Shown here piece by piece: positions 22,191 through 29,471 of a stretch of DNA of 64,000 bases; the stretch's first letter is position 1; every line of letters starts with the position of its first letter. The notes under the pieces were generated by a model. It had not been told where the DNA came from. It saw only the letters and a list, made by a program, of their open reading frames with translations, and did no database searches. The position numbers and the translations under genes are program-made. This stretch comes from Saccharomonospora viridis DSM 43017 (GTDB taxonomy: Bacteria > Actinomycetota > Actinomycetes > Mycobacteriales > Pseudonocardiaceae): contig NC_013159.1 of the NCBI RefSeq assembly GCF_000023865.1, positions 3,622,001 to 3,686,000 of the forward strand, read 5' to 3'.

Positions 22191-22368
22191 TCACCGTCCA
22201 TTGTCGACATCGTGTTGACCTCGATCACGATAGGTCGCCCCGAAGCGTCGACACGGCCGTCGCGGGCACACATGCATACCTCACGCGGTATCGCGCATAA
22301 CCGAAACCCGACACCGGTGGGTCGAACGTCATTACACTCGGGCCCATCCGGAGCAGAGGAGGGAAGTC
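22191..22368. promoter_or_regulatory. Divergent promoter region between P450 and cad, with an inverted repeat
   Basis: This 178-base gap must hold the promoters for both arms of the late pathway. ATACC (22276-22280) and GGTAT (22287-22291) form an inverted repeat with a 6-base spacer, framed by ATGC and GCAT. GAGGAGGGAAG just before 22369 is the cad ribosome-binding site. Promoter hexamers are not clear enough to name. Confidence 0.45.
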
Positions 22369-23112
22369 GTGACCGCAGCACTCCACGGTAAGGTCGCTTT
22401 CGTCAGCGGAGCCAGTTCGGGTATCGGCGCGGCCACCGCTCGCATGCTGGCTGAACAAGGCGCCTCGGTGGCGATCGCGGCACGGCGCACCGACCGACTC
22501 CTCGCCTTGCGCGACGAGTTGACGGCGAACGGGGCCGACGTTCACGTGATCAAGCTCGACGTCACCGGCGAACAGGCCTGCCGCGACGCCATTGCTTCCA
22601 CAGTGGACACCTTTGGTGGGCTGGACATACTGGTGAACAACGCGGGCGTGATGCTGCTCGGCCCCGTGGAAGGCGCCGACATCACCGACTGGACCAGGAT
22701 GATCGAAGTGAACGTCCTGGGCCTGATGTACCTGACCCATGCGGCCCTGCCGCACCTGTTGGAGCGCAAGGGCACGCTGGTGCAGATCTCCTCCGTCGCC
22801 GCTCGCGTGGTGGGCAAGGGCGCCGCGGTCTACAACGCGAGCAAGTTCGCGGTGAACGGGTTCAGCGAGGGGGTTCGACACGAGGTCACCGAACGCGGGG
22901 TGCGGGTCGTCGTCATCGAGCCCGGCTCGGTGGCCACCGAACTTCGCGATCACATCACGCACGCACCCAGCAAGGCCGCGATCGAGGAACGGGTCAGCAA
23001 GATCCGACAGTTGCAGGCCGAGGACATCGCCGAGTCCGTGCGGTATGCCGTGACCGCTCCCCCACACGTGTCCGTGAACGAGATCCTCATCCGGCCGACC
23101 GACCAACCCTGA
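22369..23112 (+). CDS. cad: Clavaldehyde dehydrogenase / clavulanate dehydrogenase (SDR)
   Basis: NADPH-dependent short-chain reductase of 247 residues, the same length as the S. clavuligerus enzyme (Cad/Car, orf9) that reduces clavulanate-9-aldehyde to clavulanic acid, the last step. Visible: the nucleotide loop SGASSGIG (13-20), NNAG (90-93), the catalytic Ser around 141-142 (ISSV) and Tyr155-x-x-x-Lys159 (YNASK). GTG start after GAGGAGGGAAG. It has its own promoter region divergent from the P450 operon and is followed by a strong terminator, so it is monocistronic. A generic SDR on sequence alone; its place at the end of the cluster makes the assignment. Confidence 0.88.
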   Translation: MTAALHGKVAFVSGASSGIGAATARMLAEQGASVAIAARRTDRLLALRDELTANGADVHVIKLDVTGEQACRDAIASTVDTFGGLDILVNNAGVMLLGPVEGADITDWTRMIEVNVLGLMYLTHAALPHLLERKGTLVQISSVAARVVGKGAAVYNASKFAVNGFSEGVRHEVTERGVRVVVIEPGSVATELRDHITHAPSKAAIEERVSKIRQLQAEDIAESVRYAVTAPPHVSVNEILIRPTDQP

Positions 23113-23125
23113 TCGGCGCCCGGTC

Positions 23126-23162
23126 CCGTCGCCTGCCCCACCGGCCGTCGGGCAGGCGACGG
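23126..23162 (+). terminator. Strong hairpin after cad
   Basis: CCGTCGCCTGCCC (23126-23138) and GGGCAGGCGACGG (23150-23162) form a perfect 13-bp stem with an 11-base loop, 13 bases after the cad stop. It marks the right edge of the clavam cluster. Confidence 0.8.
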
Positions 23163-23285
23163 TCGGAAGGAGTGCCCCGTCTTCCGGATCCGCATCACCC
23201 GGCCGGTGGTCGTCGCCTCGTCCGGCGGGTCGACCGGGCTCGGTCGGCGTAGGCTGCGCGGCACTGCGGAGGCGAAAGGGATGCC

Positions 23286-24455
23286 GTGTCGGAACGGGTG
23301 CCGGAACTCGAGCTGGGTGTCTCACCGACGGCCGGATGGCGGGAGAGCGTGGGACACGGATTCCGCGTGCGGACCCGGGCGCCGGGTTTCGTGGTGGGTG
23401 TCGCCACGGCCCTGGCGGCGTTGATCGGGTACGTGGGACTGCACGGATGGCTGGCCACACCCACCTCCGACGGGGTCACGATCGGCCTCATCGGACAGGC
23501 GACAGCGATCGGTGACTCGCTACGCGCGGTCGCCTCCGAACTCGACGCCGAGGTCACCGTCATCCCCTACCGGGACCCCGAACGGGCACGTCGGGAGGTC
23601 GCCGACGGCAGACTGGACGTCCTCGTCTCCGGCAGTACGTCGGATCTGCGCGTACTTTCCGGCTCCTCAGTGGACCCGTTCGTCCGCGCTGTGCTCACCG
23701 GCATCTCGCGCGATGTGGTGCTGGAAGCGAAACTCGCGGAGATCGGACTCGATCCCACGGATGTGCGCCGGGAACTGGACGCGACGGACGTGCGGGTGAC
23801 CGTGTCGGAGTCCGTGTCGCATCGACATCGACCCGTGCTCGCGATGGTGCTGTCGTTCGCGGTGTTCACCGCGATCGCGACGCACGGGACCCATGCGGCA
23901 CGGCGGGTGGTGACCTGGGCGTCCGAACAGTGCGCCGCGCCGGGTCGGCAGGCACTGTTCGGAATGCTCGGCGGAGTGGGCCTGGCCGGACTGGTCCAGT
24001 TCGCGGCTGTCGGTGTGGTCTCCGTCGGGGCGCTCTCGGTGGCCGGGGTTCCGGGTGATGTCGGTGTCGACGTCCTGGCGGAGGCTCTGTCGTGGGGTCT
24101 GCTGTGTTACACGCTGGGTTTCGCCCTGTACTCGACGGTGTTGACGACCGTGTGGCTTCGCCGTGACGCGGGCCCCCGACCGCACCCCCTATCCGCGATG
24201 CCGTGGCTGCTGGGGGCGTTCACCGTGAGTGTGGTGGTACTGCGCCTACCGGGGAATGCGACGTCGACGGTGTTGTCGTCACTGCCCTTGCTGTCCCCGA
24301 CGAGCCTGCCGGGCCGCATCGTCACGGACATCGTGTCCCCCGCCGAGGTCACGGCAGCGATCCTGCTCCTGGCCGCGACCGTCGTCGTGTCACTGTGGCT
24401 GCTCGATAAGACCCGACGGCCGAAGCCCCATCCCTACATCGAGCTCGGCGGATAG
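23286..24455 (+). CDS. ABC-2-like membrane permease without partner ATPase
   Basis: Integral membrane protein of 389 residues. One helix (about residues 35-55) is followed by an extracytoplasmic domain (about 58-185: GVTIGLIGQATAIGDSLRAV, YRDPERARREVADGRLDVLVSG) and then five or six helices (about 190-375). This layout resembles NatB/YhaP-type ABC-2 permeases, whose outer domain contains such a 'v-g-Dv' motif. No ATPase gene lies beside it, which is unusual. GTG start with GCGAAAGGGATGCC just upstream. It sits beyond the cad terminator, so co-regulation with the clavam genes is unlikely. A pathway-linked exporter cannot be excluded, but nothing in the sequence supports it. Confidence 0.55.
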   Translation: MSERVPELELGVSPTAGWRESVGHGFRVRTRAPGFVVGVATALAALIGYVGLHGWLATPTSDGVTIGLIGQATAIGDSLRAVASELDAEVTVIPYRDPERARREVADGRLDVLVSGSTSDLRVLSGSSVDPFVRAVLTGISRDVVLEAKLAEIGLDPTDVRRELDATDVRVTVSESVSHRHRPVLAMVLSFAVFTAIATHGTHAARRVVTWASEQCAAPGRQALFGMLGGVGLAGLVQFAAVGVVSVGALSVAGVPGDVGVDVLAEALSWGLLCYTLGFALYSTVLTTVWLRRDAGPRPHPLSAMPWLLGAFTVSVVVLRLPGNATSTVLSSLPLLSPTSLPGRIVTDIVSPAEVTAAILLLAATVVVSLWLLDKTRRPKPHPYIELGG

Positions 24456-24533
24456 CCGCCAGCGAACGTACCCACTGGAAACGGGCCCGTCTCGGTGCCT
24501 CCATGGACCCTCGCCGCGTGTGTGCCGGGTGAG

Positions 24534-25064
24534 TTATGGGGTGGGGCTGACGTAGCAGTAGGCGGGTACGAGGCCGTGGCCCGAGTCGTGGTCGGTGGTT
24601 CCGATCCTGTGCCATCCGAGACGTTCGTAGAGACGGATCGCGGCCTGGTCCTTCTCCATGACGTCCAGCACGAGGCGGAGACCGTGAGTGGTGGCGTGGT
24701 TCATCGCGGTGCGGGTGAGTAGTTCACCGGCGCGATGTCCGCGGGCTTCGGGATGGACGAACAGACGACCTAAAACGGCGATGTCCGCGGCTGAGCCCTC
24801 GGGCGTCCGGCGGAACACGGTGGCTGCGGCATCGGTGTCTGTGGGTTCGGTGAGGCAGACGTGACCGATCACCTCCCCGGCCAGTTCGGCCACCCATGCT
24901 TGCAGCAGTCCGGTGGGGGTCAGCCACGCTTCCGGTTCGGCGACGCCCTCGACGGGATAGCCGTCCGCCTCGTACACGGCCACCAGCACGGCGGCACACG
25001 CGGGGAGGTCGTCCTCGCTGCGGGGGCGCACAACGGACGTCGGCTGCTGGTGCGGCTCGAACAT
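24534..25064 (-). CDS. GNAT family N-acetyltransferase
   Basis: Single GNAT domain, 176 residues: RSEDDLPACAAVLVAVYEADGYP at the N-terminus, GEVIGHVCLTEP, the acetyl-CoA loop LFVHPEARGHRAGELLTRTAMNHA (about residues 103-126), and the typical C-terminal ending EKDQAAIRLYERLGWHRIG. The substrate cannot be told. The ATG overlaps the stop of the GntR gene by one base (TGATG), so the two genes are co-transcribed and the regulator may control it. Confidence 0.8.
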   Translation of the reverse strand: MFEPHQQPTSVVRPRSEDDLPACAAVLVAVYEADGYPVEGVAEPEAWLTPTGLLQAWVAELAGEVIGHVCLTEPTDTDAAATVFRRTPEGSAADIAVLGRLFVHPEARGHRAGELLTRTAMNHATTHGLRLVLDVMEKDQAAIRLYERLGWHRIGTTDHDSGHGLVPAYCYVSPTP

Positions 25065-25855
25065 CAGTCCTCCACGGGCATGGTGTAGTCCAGGCCGTTC
25101 AGATCGGCGCGCATGACGAACCTGGTCACCTCGAACGGGCGGTCGAGATGGTCGATGCCGGTGTGGAGGACCTCCACCACCGGAACACCGTCCGGGATGG
25201 ACAGCCCTATGGCTTCCTCGTGCGTGGGCATGCGGGCGGACACCTCTTCACGGATGCGGGTGATCGGGTGCCCGAGCTCCTCGAACCGCGCGTACAGGCT
25301 GCCTTTGCCCATGTTCGCCGACGTGGCCAGCACCGAGCCTTCGGCGATCTCCCACGGGATGTAGGTGACGCCGATCTGAACGGGTTCGTCGTCGGCGTAG
25401 TACCAGTTCTCCCGCCGCACCGCAGACGGCTCGGCCGGGTCGACGCCCAGACGTTCGGCGACGTCCTCGGGCGGCCGGACCCGCTCGATCGACGTGCAGT
25501 CCACGCGGGCCGTGCGGCCCTGCTTGGCCACCTCGGCGCGGTAAGGCGACAACCCCGTCTCCTTGCGTAGCCGGTGCGAGTAGCGCTCGCTGCCGAAGCG
25601 GAGAAGGCGTCGCTTCTCACGGACGAACACACCCTTGCCGTGGTGCGCGGTGACCAGGCCCTCCTCGGCGAGCAGGCGAATGGCCTCGCGAGCGGTGTTG
25701 CGGGCCACCCCGTACCGGGCGGCCAATGCGCGCTCGGACGGCAGCTTGGCGCCGGGAGGCAGGTCACCCGAGGCAATCGCGGTACGCAATTCGCTCGCCA
25801 CCCGGCGACTCGGAAGCTGTGTTCCGCCTCCGGGGCGGCTCTGAGAACTGTTCAC
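25064..25855 (-). CDS. GntR/HutC-family transcriptional regulator
   Basis: Protein of 263 residues. The N-terminal winged helix (about 15-75) reads LRTAIASGDLPPGAKLPSER, YGVARNTAREAIRLLAEEGL and HHGKGVFV. The UTRA ligand-binding domain follows (about 95-250: RVRPPEDVAERLGVDP, NWYYADDEPVQIGVTYIP, PVVEVLHTGIDHLDRPFEVTRFVMRADLN). GTG start. Transcribed away from the two small genes that begin at 26006 and upstream of the GNAT gene. The ligand is unknown. Not the clavam regulator claR, which is LysR-type. Confidence 0.9.
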   Translation of the reverse strand: MNSSQSRPGGGTQLPSRRVASELRTAIASGDLPPGAKLPSERALAARYGVARNTAREAIRLLAEEGLVTAHHGKGVFVREKRRLLRFGSERYSHRLRKETGLSPYRAEVAKQGRTARVDCTSIERVRPPEDVAERLGVDPAEPSAVRRENWYYADDEPVQIGVTYIPWEIAEGSVLATSANMGKGSLYARFEELGHPITRIREEVSARMPTHEEAIGLSIPDGVPVVEVLHTGIDHLDRPFEVTRFVMRADLNGLDYTMPVED

Positions 25856-26005
25856 GACGCCTCGATTGCGGTCAGCGGACCTGTCTCCATCGCAATTCAG
25901 TGCACTGGCTCAAGCCGCTTTACCCAGAGAGCGTGATCACGGACGTCTCAAACCGGTTCTCGTAACGGTCCACCGACATGGAACACATACGACTCGGAGG
26001 AATGG

Positions 26006-26218
26006 ATGGAGCAGCATGACCCCATATGGAGTGGGTCCGGCGAAAACGTGGCGTTCGTAGTGCCGTGCCGAGATGAGCGCGGGCGAAGGCAGCAGCTCAC
26101 CATAAAGTTGTCGGGCGACCGAGTGTCGGTGGTAGATCCACGCCAGCAGGGTTGGTCACTCACACCGTTACAGGCAGGTCGGCTACGTCGCGCCCTTCAG
26201 GAAGCGGTGCTGAGGTGA
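26006..26218 (+). CDS. Small conserved-type hypothetical protein
   Basis: Protein of 70 residues: MEQHDPIWSGSGENV, then VVDPRQQGWSLTPLQAGRLRRALQEAVLR. Composition and codon use look real, and CGGAGG is 5 bases before the ATG. I do not recognise the family; the C-terminal helix LTPLQAGRLRRALQEAV resembles small actinobacterial proteins found beside GntR regulators. It is divergent from the GntR gene and overlaps the next ORF by GTGA, so the pair is a small operon probably controlled by that regulator. Confidence 0.55.
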   Translation: MEQHDPIWSGSGENVAFVVPCRDERGRRQQLTIKLSGDRVSVVDPRQQGWSLTPLQAGRLRRALQEAVLR

Positions 26219-26587
26219 ACGGGTTCGATTTCGACGACGAAGCCGGCATCGAGGCAATCATCCGCAGCCGTGAAGCCGGATTCCGGTTCACACACATGTG
26301 TTCAGCTGACGGAGTGGTGGCCATACACGGAGAACGACGTCATGTGGGTGCCGTCGATGTCTTCTTGGTCCGGGCGGTGGACGAAGCCTACGCTGCCGGT
26401 TCCGCACCAGTGACTACGGCAGGGGAACGCCTCTGCGGCAGCTTCCGGCGAGTCAGCCGACGTAATCAACGATCTCCTAGATCTGCCGCCGCATGACTCC
26501 CCCGGCGCGCCGGAGCGTCCGTTGCACAGACCGGGTACCGACGCAGGCAACCTGTGGTTTCCCGGCTTACCGGGGGAACCGGCGTAG
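26215..26587 (+). pseudogene. Small hypothetical ORF with an apparent frameshift
   Basis: GTG at 26215 overlaps the previous stop as GTGA. The frame reads MNGFDFDDEAGIEAIIRS and so on to about 26427 (TTAGE) and then turns into arginine-rich sequence ending at 26496. Skipping one base near 26428 opens a frame that reads ASAAASGESADVINDLLDL, then PPHDSPGAPERPLHRPGTD and LWFPGLPGEPA, ending with TAG at 26585-26587, which looks like real protein. So the gene is either frameshifted (or contains a sequencing error), or simply ends at 26496 as a 93-residue protein. Function unknown. Confidence 0.4.
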
Positions 26588-26870
26588 CTACGATCGCTCA
26601 CCGCCGCGGAGCATGCTGTATCACGTCCGCACCCATTCACCGATGATCCGGCATGGGGTCGAGCACCTATCGGTCCCGCTGCCAACACATCAGCCACCGA
26701 CCAACGCAGAGGACCATCGGCGCGGCCGTGCCATCACGGTCCTAGCCTGCCCCGCATGTGGGAATCCCTGCTGCGAACACCGGACAGCGCACGGAAAACG
26801 GGACGTGAGTCTGGTCCTCATCGGACCCAAGCAGTCCCGAGGTGCAACGGCCCAGCTCATGTACACACCA

Positions 26871-26907
26871 CGGGTGCTCGGCGTGCCCCGAAGTCGCCGA
26901 GCACCCG
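26871..26907 (-). terminator. Hairpin at the end of the conservon
   Basis: CGGGTGCTCGGC (26871-26882) and GCCGAGCACCCG (26896-26907) pair perfectly (12 bp, 13-base loop) immediately past the stop codon of the P450 gene on the minus strand. Confidence 0.8.
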
Positions 26908-28140
26908 TCAGCGCTTGTACCCGGGCACCGGGCGGAACCGCACGGGCAGCGACGTCAGGTGCCGGTTCCACAGCGACGGCGTGAACGTCAGCTCCTCCAC
27001 GGGTACCGTGACCGTGACGTCGTCCAGCGAGTGCAGCGCCGTCTCCACCGCGATACGGGCGATGAGCCGCGCCGCCCGCTGCGCTGGGCAGGCATGCGAA
27101 CCCGCGCTGAACGACAGGTACGCCCGGTTGCCGATCTCCAGCCACGGATCGTTGCTGTGCACCCGGTAGTCCGCGTTACCCGCCGCGAAACTGAGGATGA
27201 CCGCGTCACCCCTGCTGATCCACTGACCGGCCAGCTCACAATCGGCCGCGGCGTACCGGCCCATCAGGTTCGCCACGGGCGGGTCCCGCCACAACACCTC
27301 GTCCAGGGCTTCGTCGACCCCCAGTCGACCACCGCGCAGCCGAGCCGTGAACCGGGGATCGGTCAGCATCAGCTGCAACGCCATGGCGATCCAGATGCCG
27401 GTCACCTCGTACCCCATGCCGATGATCATCATCATGGCGTGGAGCACCTCGTCCTCGCTGTGCATGTTGGGGTGCTGCACCAGCATCGACGTCATGTCGT
27501 CCCGCGGCTCGGCCCGCCGCTTGCGCAGCAGGTCGAGCAACAGCTGCTGCATCGAGTCGTCGGCGAAGTACGATTCGATGCCCGCCAGCAGCGTTCCCCT
27601 CAGCTTCTCGCGGTCCTCCGGCGGTACCCCGAGCAGGCTCAACATCACCAGCATGGGGATGGCGGCGGAGTACTCCGTCACCAGATCGGCCTCGCCGCGC
27701 GCGGAGAACTCGTCGATCAGGTCCAGGCACTCCCGCTCGGTGATCCGCCGAAGCTGGTGTTCGTCGAGCTCGTCGAACCCCTCCTCCACGGGGGACCGCA
27801 GCCTGCGATGTCGTTCCCCGTCGGCGTAGACGGCGTTGTTCAACGGCGACAGCAGCGCCGCCAACGGCGCGTCCGGGGGGATGACACCACTGGTGTATTC
27901 GCGCCACGTCCGCGGATCGTGGGAGAACAACCGCTCGTTGCGGGCGACCTGACAGATCTCCGCATGCCCCATGACGAGCCAACCGTTGACTCGTGGCATC
28001 AACTCCACGGGCGCGACCGGACCCCAGCGCGCCTGCAGTTCTTCGTAGACGCTCTGCGGATTCATCGAGCTGGCGAGCCGGGACAGTGGCATCAAACCGG
28101 TCATCTCGGCCAGCGGCAGGGTCTGCCCGCTTCTGCTCAT
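26908..28140 (-). CDS. cvnE: Conservon P450-like protein (CvnE-type) with degenerate catalytic motifs
   Basis: P450 fold of 410 residues, last gene of a conservon. The haem Cys351 is kept (SFSAGSHACPAQ). The K-helix reads Glu281-Val-Leu-Trp284 where the nearly invariant Arg is expected (the next residue, 285, is Arg). The I-helix reads GMGYEVTG (241-248) in place of AGxETT. Conservons of Streptomyces couple a membrane sensor, a roadblock protein, a DUF742 protein and a small GTPase, often with a P450; roles in development and antibiotic control are known for some. The degenerate motifs suggest a sensing or binding function more than oxidation, which is inference. Overlaps cvnD by ATGA. Confidence 0.85.
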   Translation of the reverse strand: MSRSGQTLPLAEMTGLMPLSRLASSMNPQSVYEELQARWGPVAPVELMPRVNGWLVMGHAEICQVARNERLFSHDPRTWREYTSGVIPPDAPLAALLSPLNNAVYADGERHRRLRSPVEEGFDELDEHQLRRITERECLDLIDEFSARGEADLVTEYSAAIPMLVMLSLLGVPPEDREKLRGTLLAGIESYFADDSMQQLLLDLLRKRRAEPRDDMTSMLVQHPNMHSEDEVLHAMMMIIGMGYEVTGIWIAMALQLMLTDPRFTARLRGGRLGVDEALDEVLWRDPPVANLMGRYAAADCELAGQWISRGDAVILSFAAGNADYRVHSNDPWLEIGNRAYLSFSAGSHACPAQRAARLIARIAVETALHSLDDVTVTVPVEELTFTPSLWNRHLTSLPVRFRPVPGYKR

Positions 28141-28736
28141 GCCACCTCCGAATTCCTGCGCACCTTGATGGCGTACTCCACGAGGCGGATCAGCGTCTGC
28201 AACGAGGAACCACGGTCACGCGCATCGCAGTAGACGATGGGTGTCTCCGGCAGCAGGTCCAATGCCTCCCGCAGCTGCTCGGTGTCGTAGTGGGGTGCGC
28301 CCGGGAACTGGTTGACCGCCACCGCGAACGGCACCTGCGTGTGCAGCTCCAGCTGGTCGAACACCTCGAAACTGTCCTCCAGCCTGCGCGTGTCCACGAT
28401 CACGAGCGCTCCCACCGCACCATCGGCCAAGCCCTCCCACAGGTTCCAGAAGCGCTTCTGGCCCGGCGTGCCGAACAGATACAGCACGATCTCGGGGTTG
28501 AGGGTGATCCGGCCGAAGTCCATCGCCACGGTGGTGGTGTGCTTGCCGTCCAATCCGGCGAGCGAGTCCACGCCGATGCTCGCCGCGGTCATGGTCTCCT
28601 CGGTGCGCAACGGCGGGATCTCGCTGACCGACCCGATCAACGTCGTCTTGCCCACGCCGAACGCACCGACCACCAGGATCTTGACCGACTGCATGACGGT
28701 CGAGGCCACGTAACGTTCAGAGCTTTCGAAGCCCAT
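28137..28736 (-). CDS. cvnD: Conservon small GTPase (CvnD-type, MglA-like)
   Basis: ATP/GTP-binding protein of 199 residues. The P-loop is GAFGVGKTT (24-32). GTPGQKRFW takes the place of the G3 box and AVNQFPGAP stands for NKxD, as in other conservon GTPases. The ATG at 28736 lies inside the end of the DUF742 gene (20-base overlap), an arrangement typical of these operons; an internal Met at residue 15 (28694) is possible. It should act as a switch downstream of the CvnA sensor together with CvnB and CvnC. Confidence 0.92.
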   Translation of the reverse strand: MGFESSERYVASTVMQSVKILVVGAFGVGKTTLIGSVSEIPPLRTEETMTAASIGVDSLAGLDGKHTTTVAMDFGRITLNPEIVLYLFGTPGQKRFWNLWEGLADGAVGALVIVDTRRLEDSFEVFDQLELHTQVPFAVAVNQFPGAPHYDTEQLREALDLLPETPIVYCDARDRGSSLQTLIRLVEYAIKVRRNSEVA

Positions 28737-29073
28737 TCAGCACTTTCTCCAGCAGTTCGATTTCGGGCATGACGAGCCGTTGCGGAGTGGACCGCACCAC
28801 GAGGTGACCGGTGTCGATCAAATCCGACGCGAGCACCACGACCATGCTGACCGGAAGACCCAGATGGACCGCGGCTTCGGCCACGGACAGCACCCCGCGG
28901 CACAGCTCCACCAGTGACCGTTTCTCCCGAGTCATCGACACCGGAAGCTGTGCCTCGGGATTGGCGACCAACAGGGTCTCCGGTCTCAGCGTGTTACGCG
29001 ACGGATGGGCTCGTCCGCCCGTGATGACATACGGCCGTACCGGTCTGTCCTGGTATTCGTCGGAGTGGTCCAT
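28717..29073 (-). CDS. cvnC: Conservon DUF742 protein (CvnC-type)
   Basis: Protein of 118 residues with DUF742 features: RPVRPYVITGGRAHPSRNTL at residues 10-29, then a winged-helix-like segment (VELCRGVLSVAEAAVHLGLP, about 52-71, VLASDLIDTGHL), ending EIELLEKVLNGLRKL. It is always found between the roadblock and GTPase genes of conservons, and is so here. The 3' end overlaps cvnD. It probably bridges the sensor complex and the GTPase; a DNA-binding-like fold is suggested by the helix pattern. Confidence 0.9.
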   Translation of the reverse strand: MDHSDEYQDRPVRPYVITGGRAHPSRNTLRPETLLVANPEAQLPVSMTREKRSLVELCRGVLSVAEAAVHLGLPVSMVVVLASDLIDTGHLVVRSTPQRLVMPEIELLEKVLNGLRKL

Positions 29074-29075
29074 GA

Positions 29076-29471
29076 TCAGCGAGTGCGGGTCGGCGTGCTG
29101 AGGGTCCGCTCACCGATCTGCAGCACCTGAAGCTGCATCTGCTGCGCGATGAGACCGGGGTCGATCACCGGTTCGGTGACGACGGCGAGCCGTGAACCGT
29201 CACCCGCTCCCCGCACGAACAGGAACCCACCGTCGAACTCCACCATCACCTGCTTGGGATCGCCACCGGCGCCGAACTCGTCACCGACACCTCTACCGAG
29301 CGAGGTCAGTCCCGCGCACGCGGCGGCGAGTTTGTCGGCGACGTCGGCGTTGGTCTGTTCGGTCTTCACCTTCAACAGGCCATCGGAGGTGAGCACGATC
29401 GCGTGCCGCACCCCACGCACGCTCCTGATCTGCTCCAACATCCAACTGTTGTCACCGGCATGGGCAACCAT
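29076..29471 (-). CDS. cvnB: Conservon roadblock/LC7-domain protein (CvnB-type)
   Basis: Roadblock/LC7 protein of 131 residues: WMLEQIRSVRGVRHAIVLTSDGLL (10-33), ADKLAAACAGLTSLGRGVGDEFG (45-67), GGFLFVRGAGDGSRLAVVTEP (81-101), and a helix QQMQLQVLQIGERTL. Roadblock proteins act as GTPase regulators (MglB-like) for the partner encoded by cvnD. The start overlaps the cvnA stop by one base (TAATG), and cvnC begins 2 bases beyond its stop, so the operon is tight. Confidence 0.92.
   Translation of the reverse strand: MVAHAGDNSWMLEQIRSVRGVRHAIVLTSDGLLKVKTEQTNADVADKLAAACAGLTSLGRGVGDEFGAGGDPKQVMVEFDGGFLFVRGAGDGSRLAVVTEPVIDPGLIAQQMQLQVLQIGERTLSTPTRTR

Noticed and set aside
26493-26984. Plus-strand frame overlapping the end of the conservon
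   Set aside because: No ribosome-binding site, odd composition, and it runs through the conservon terminator and antisense to the P450 gene.
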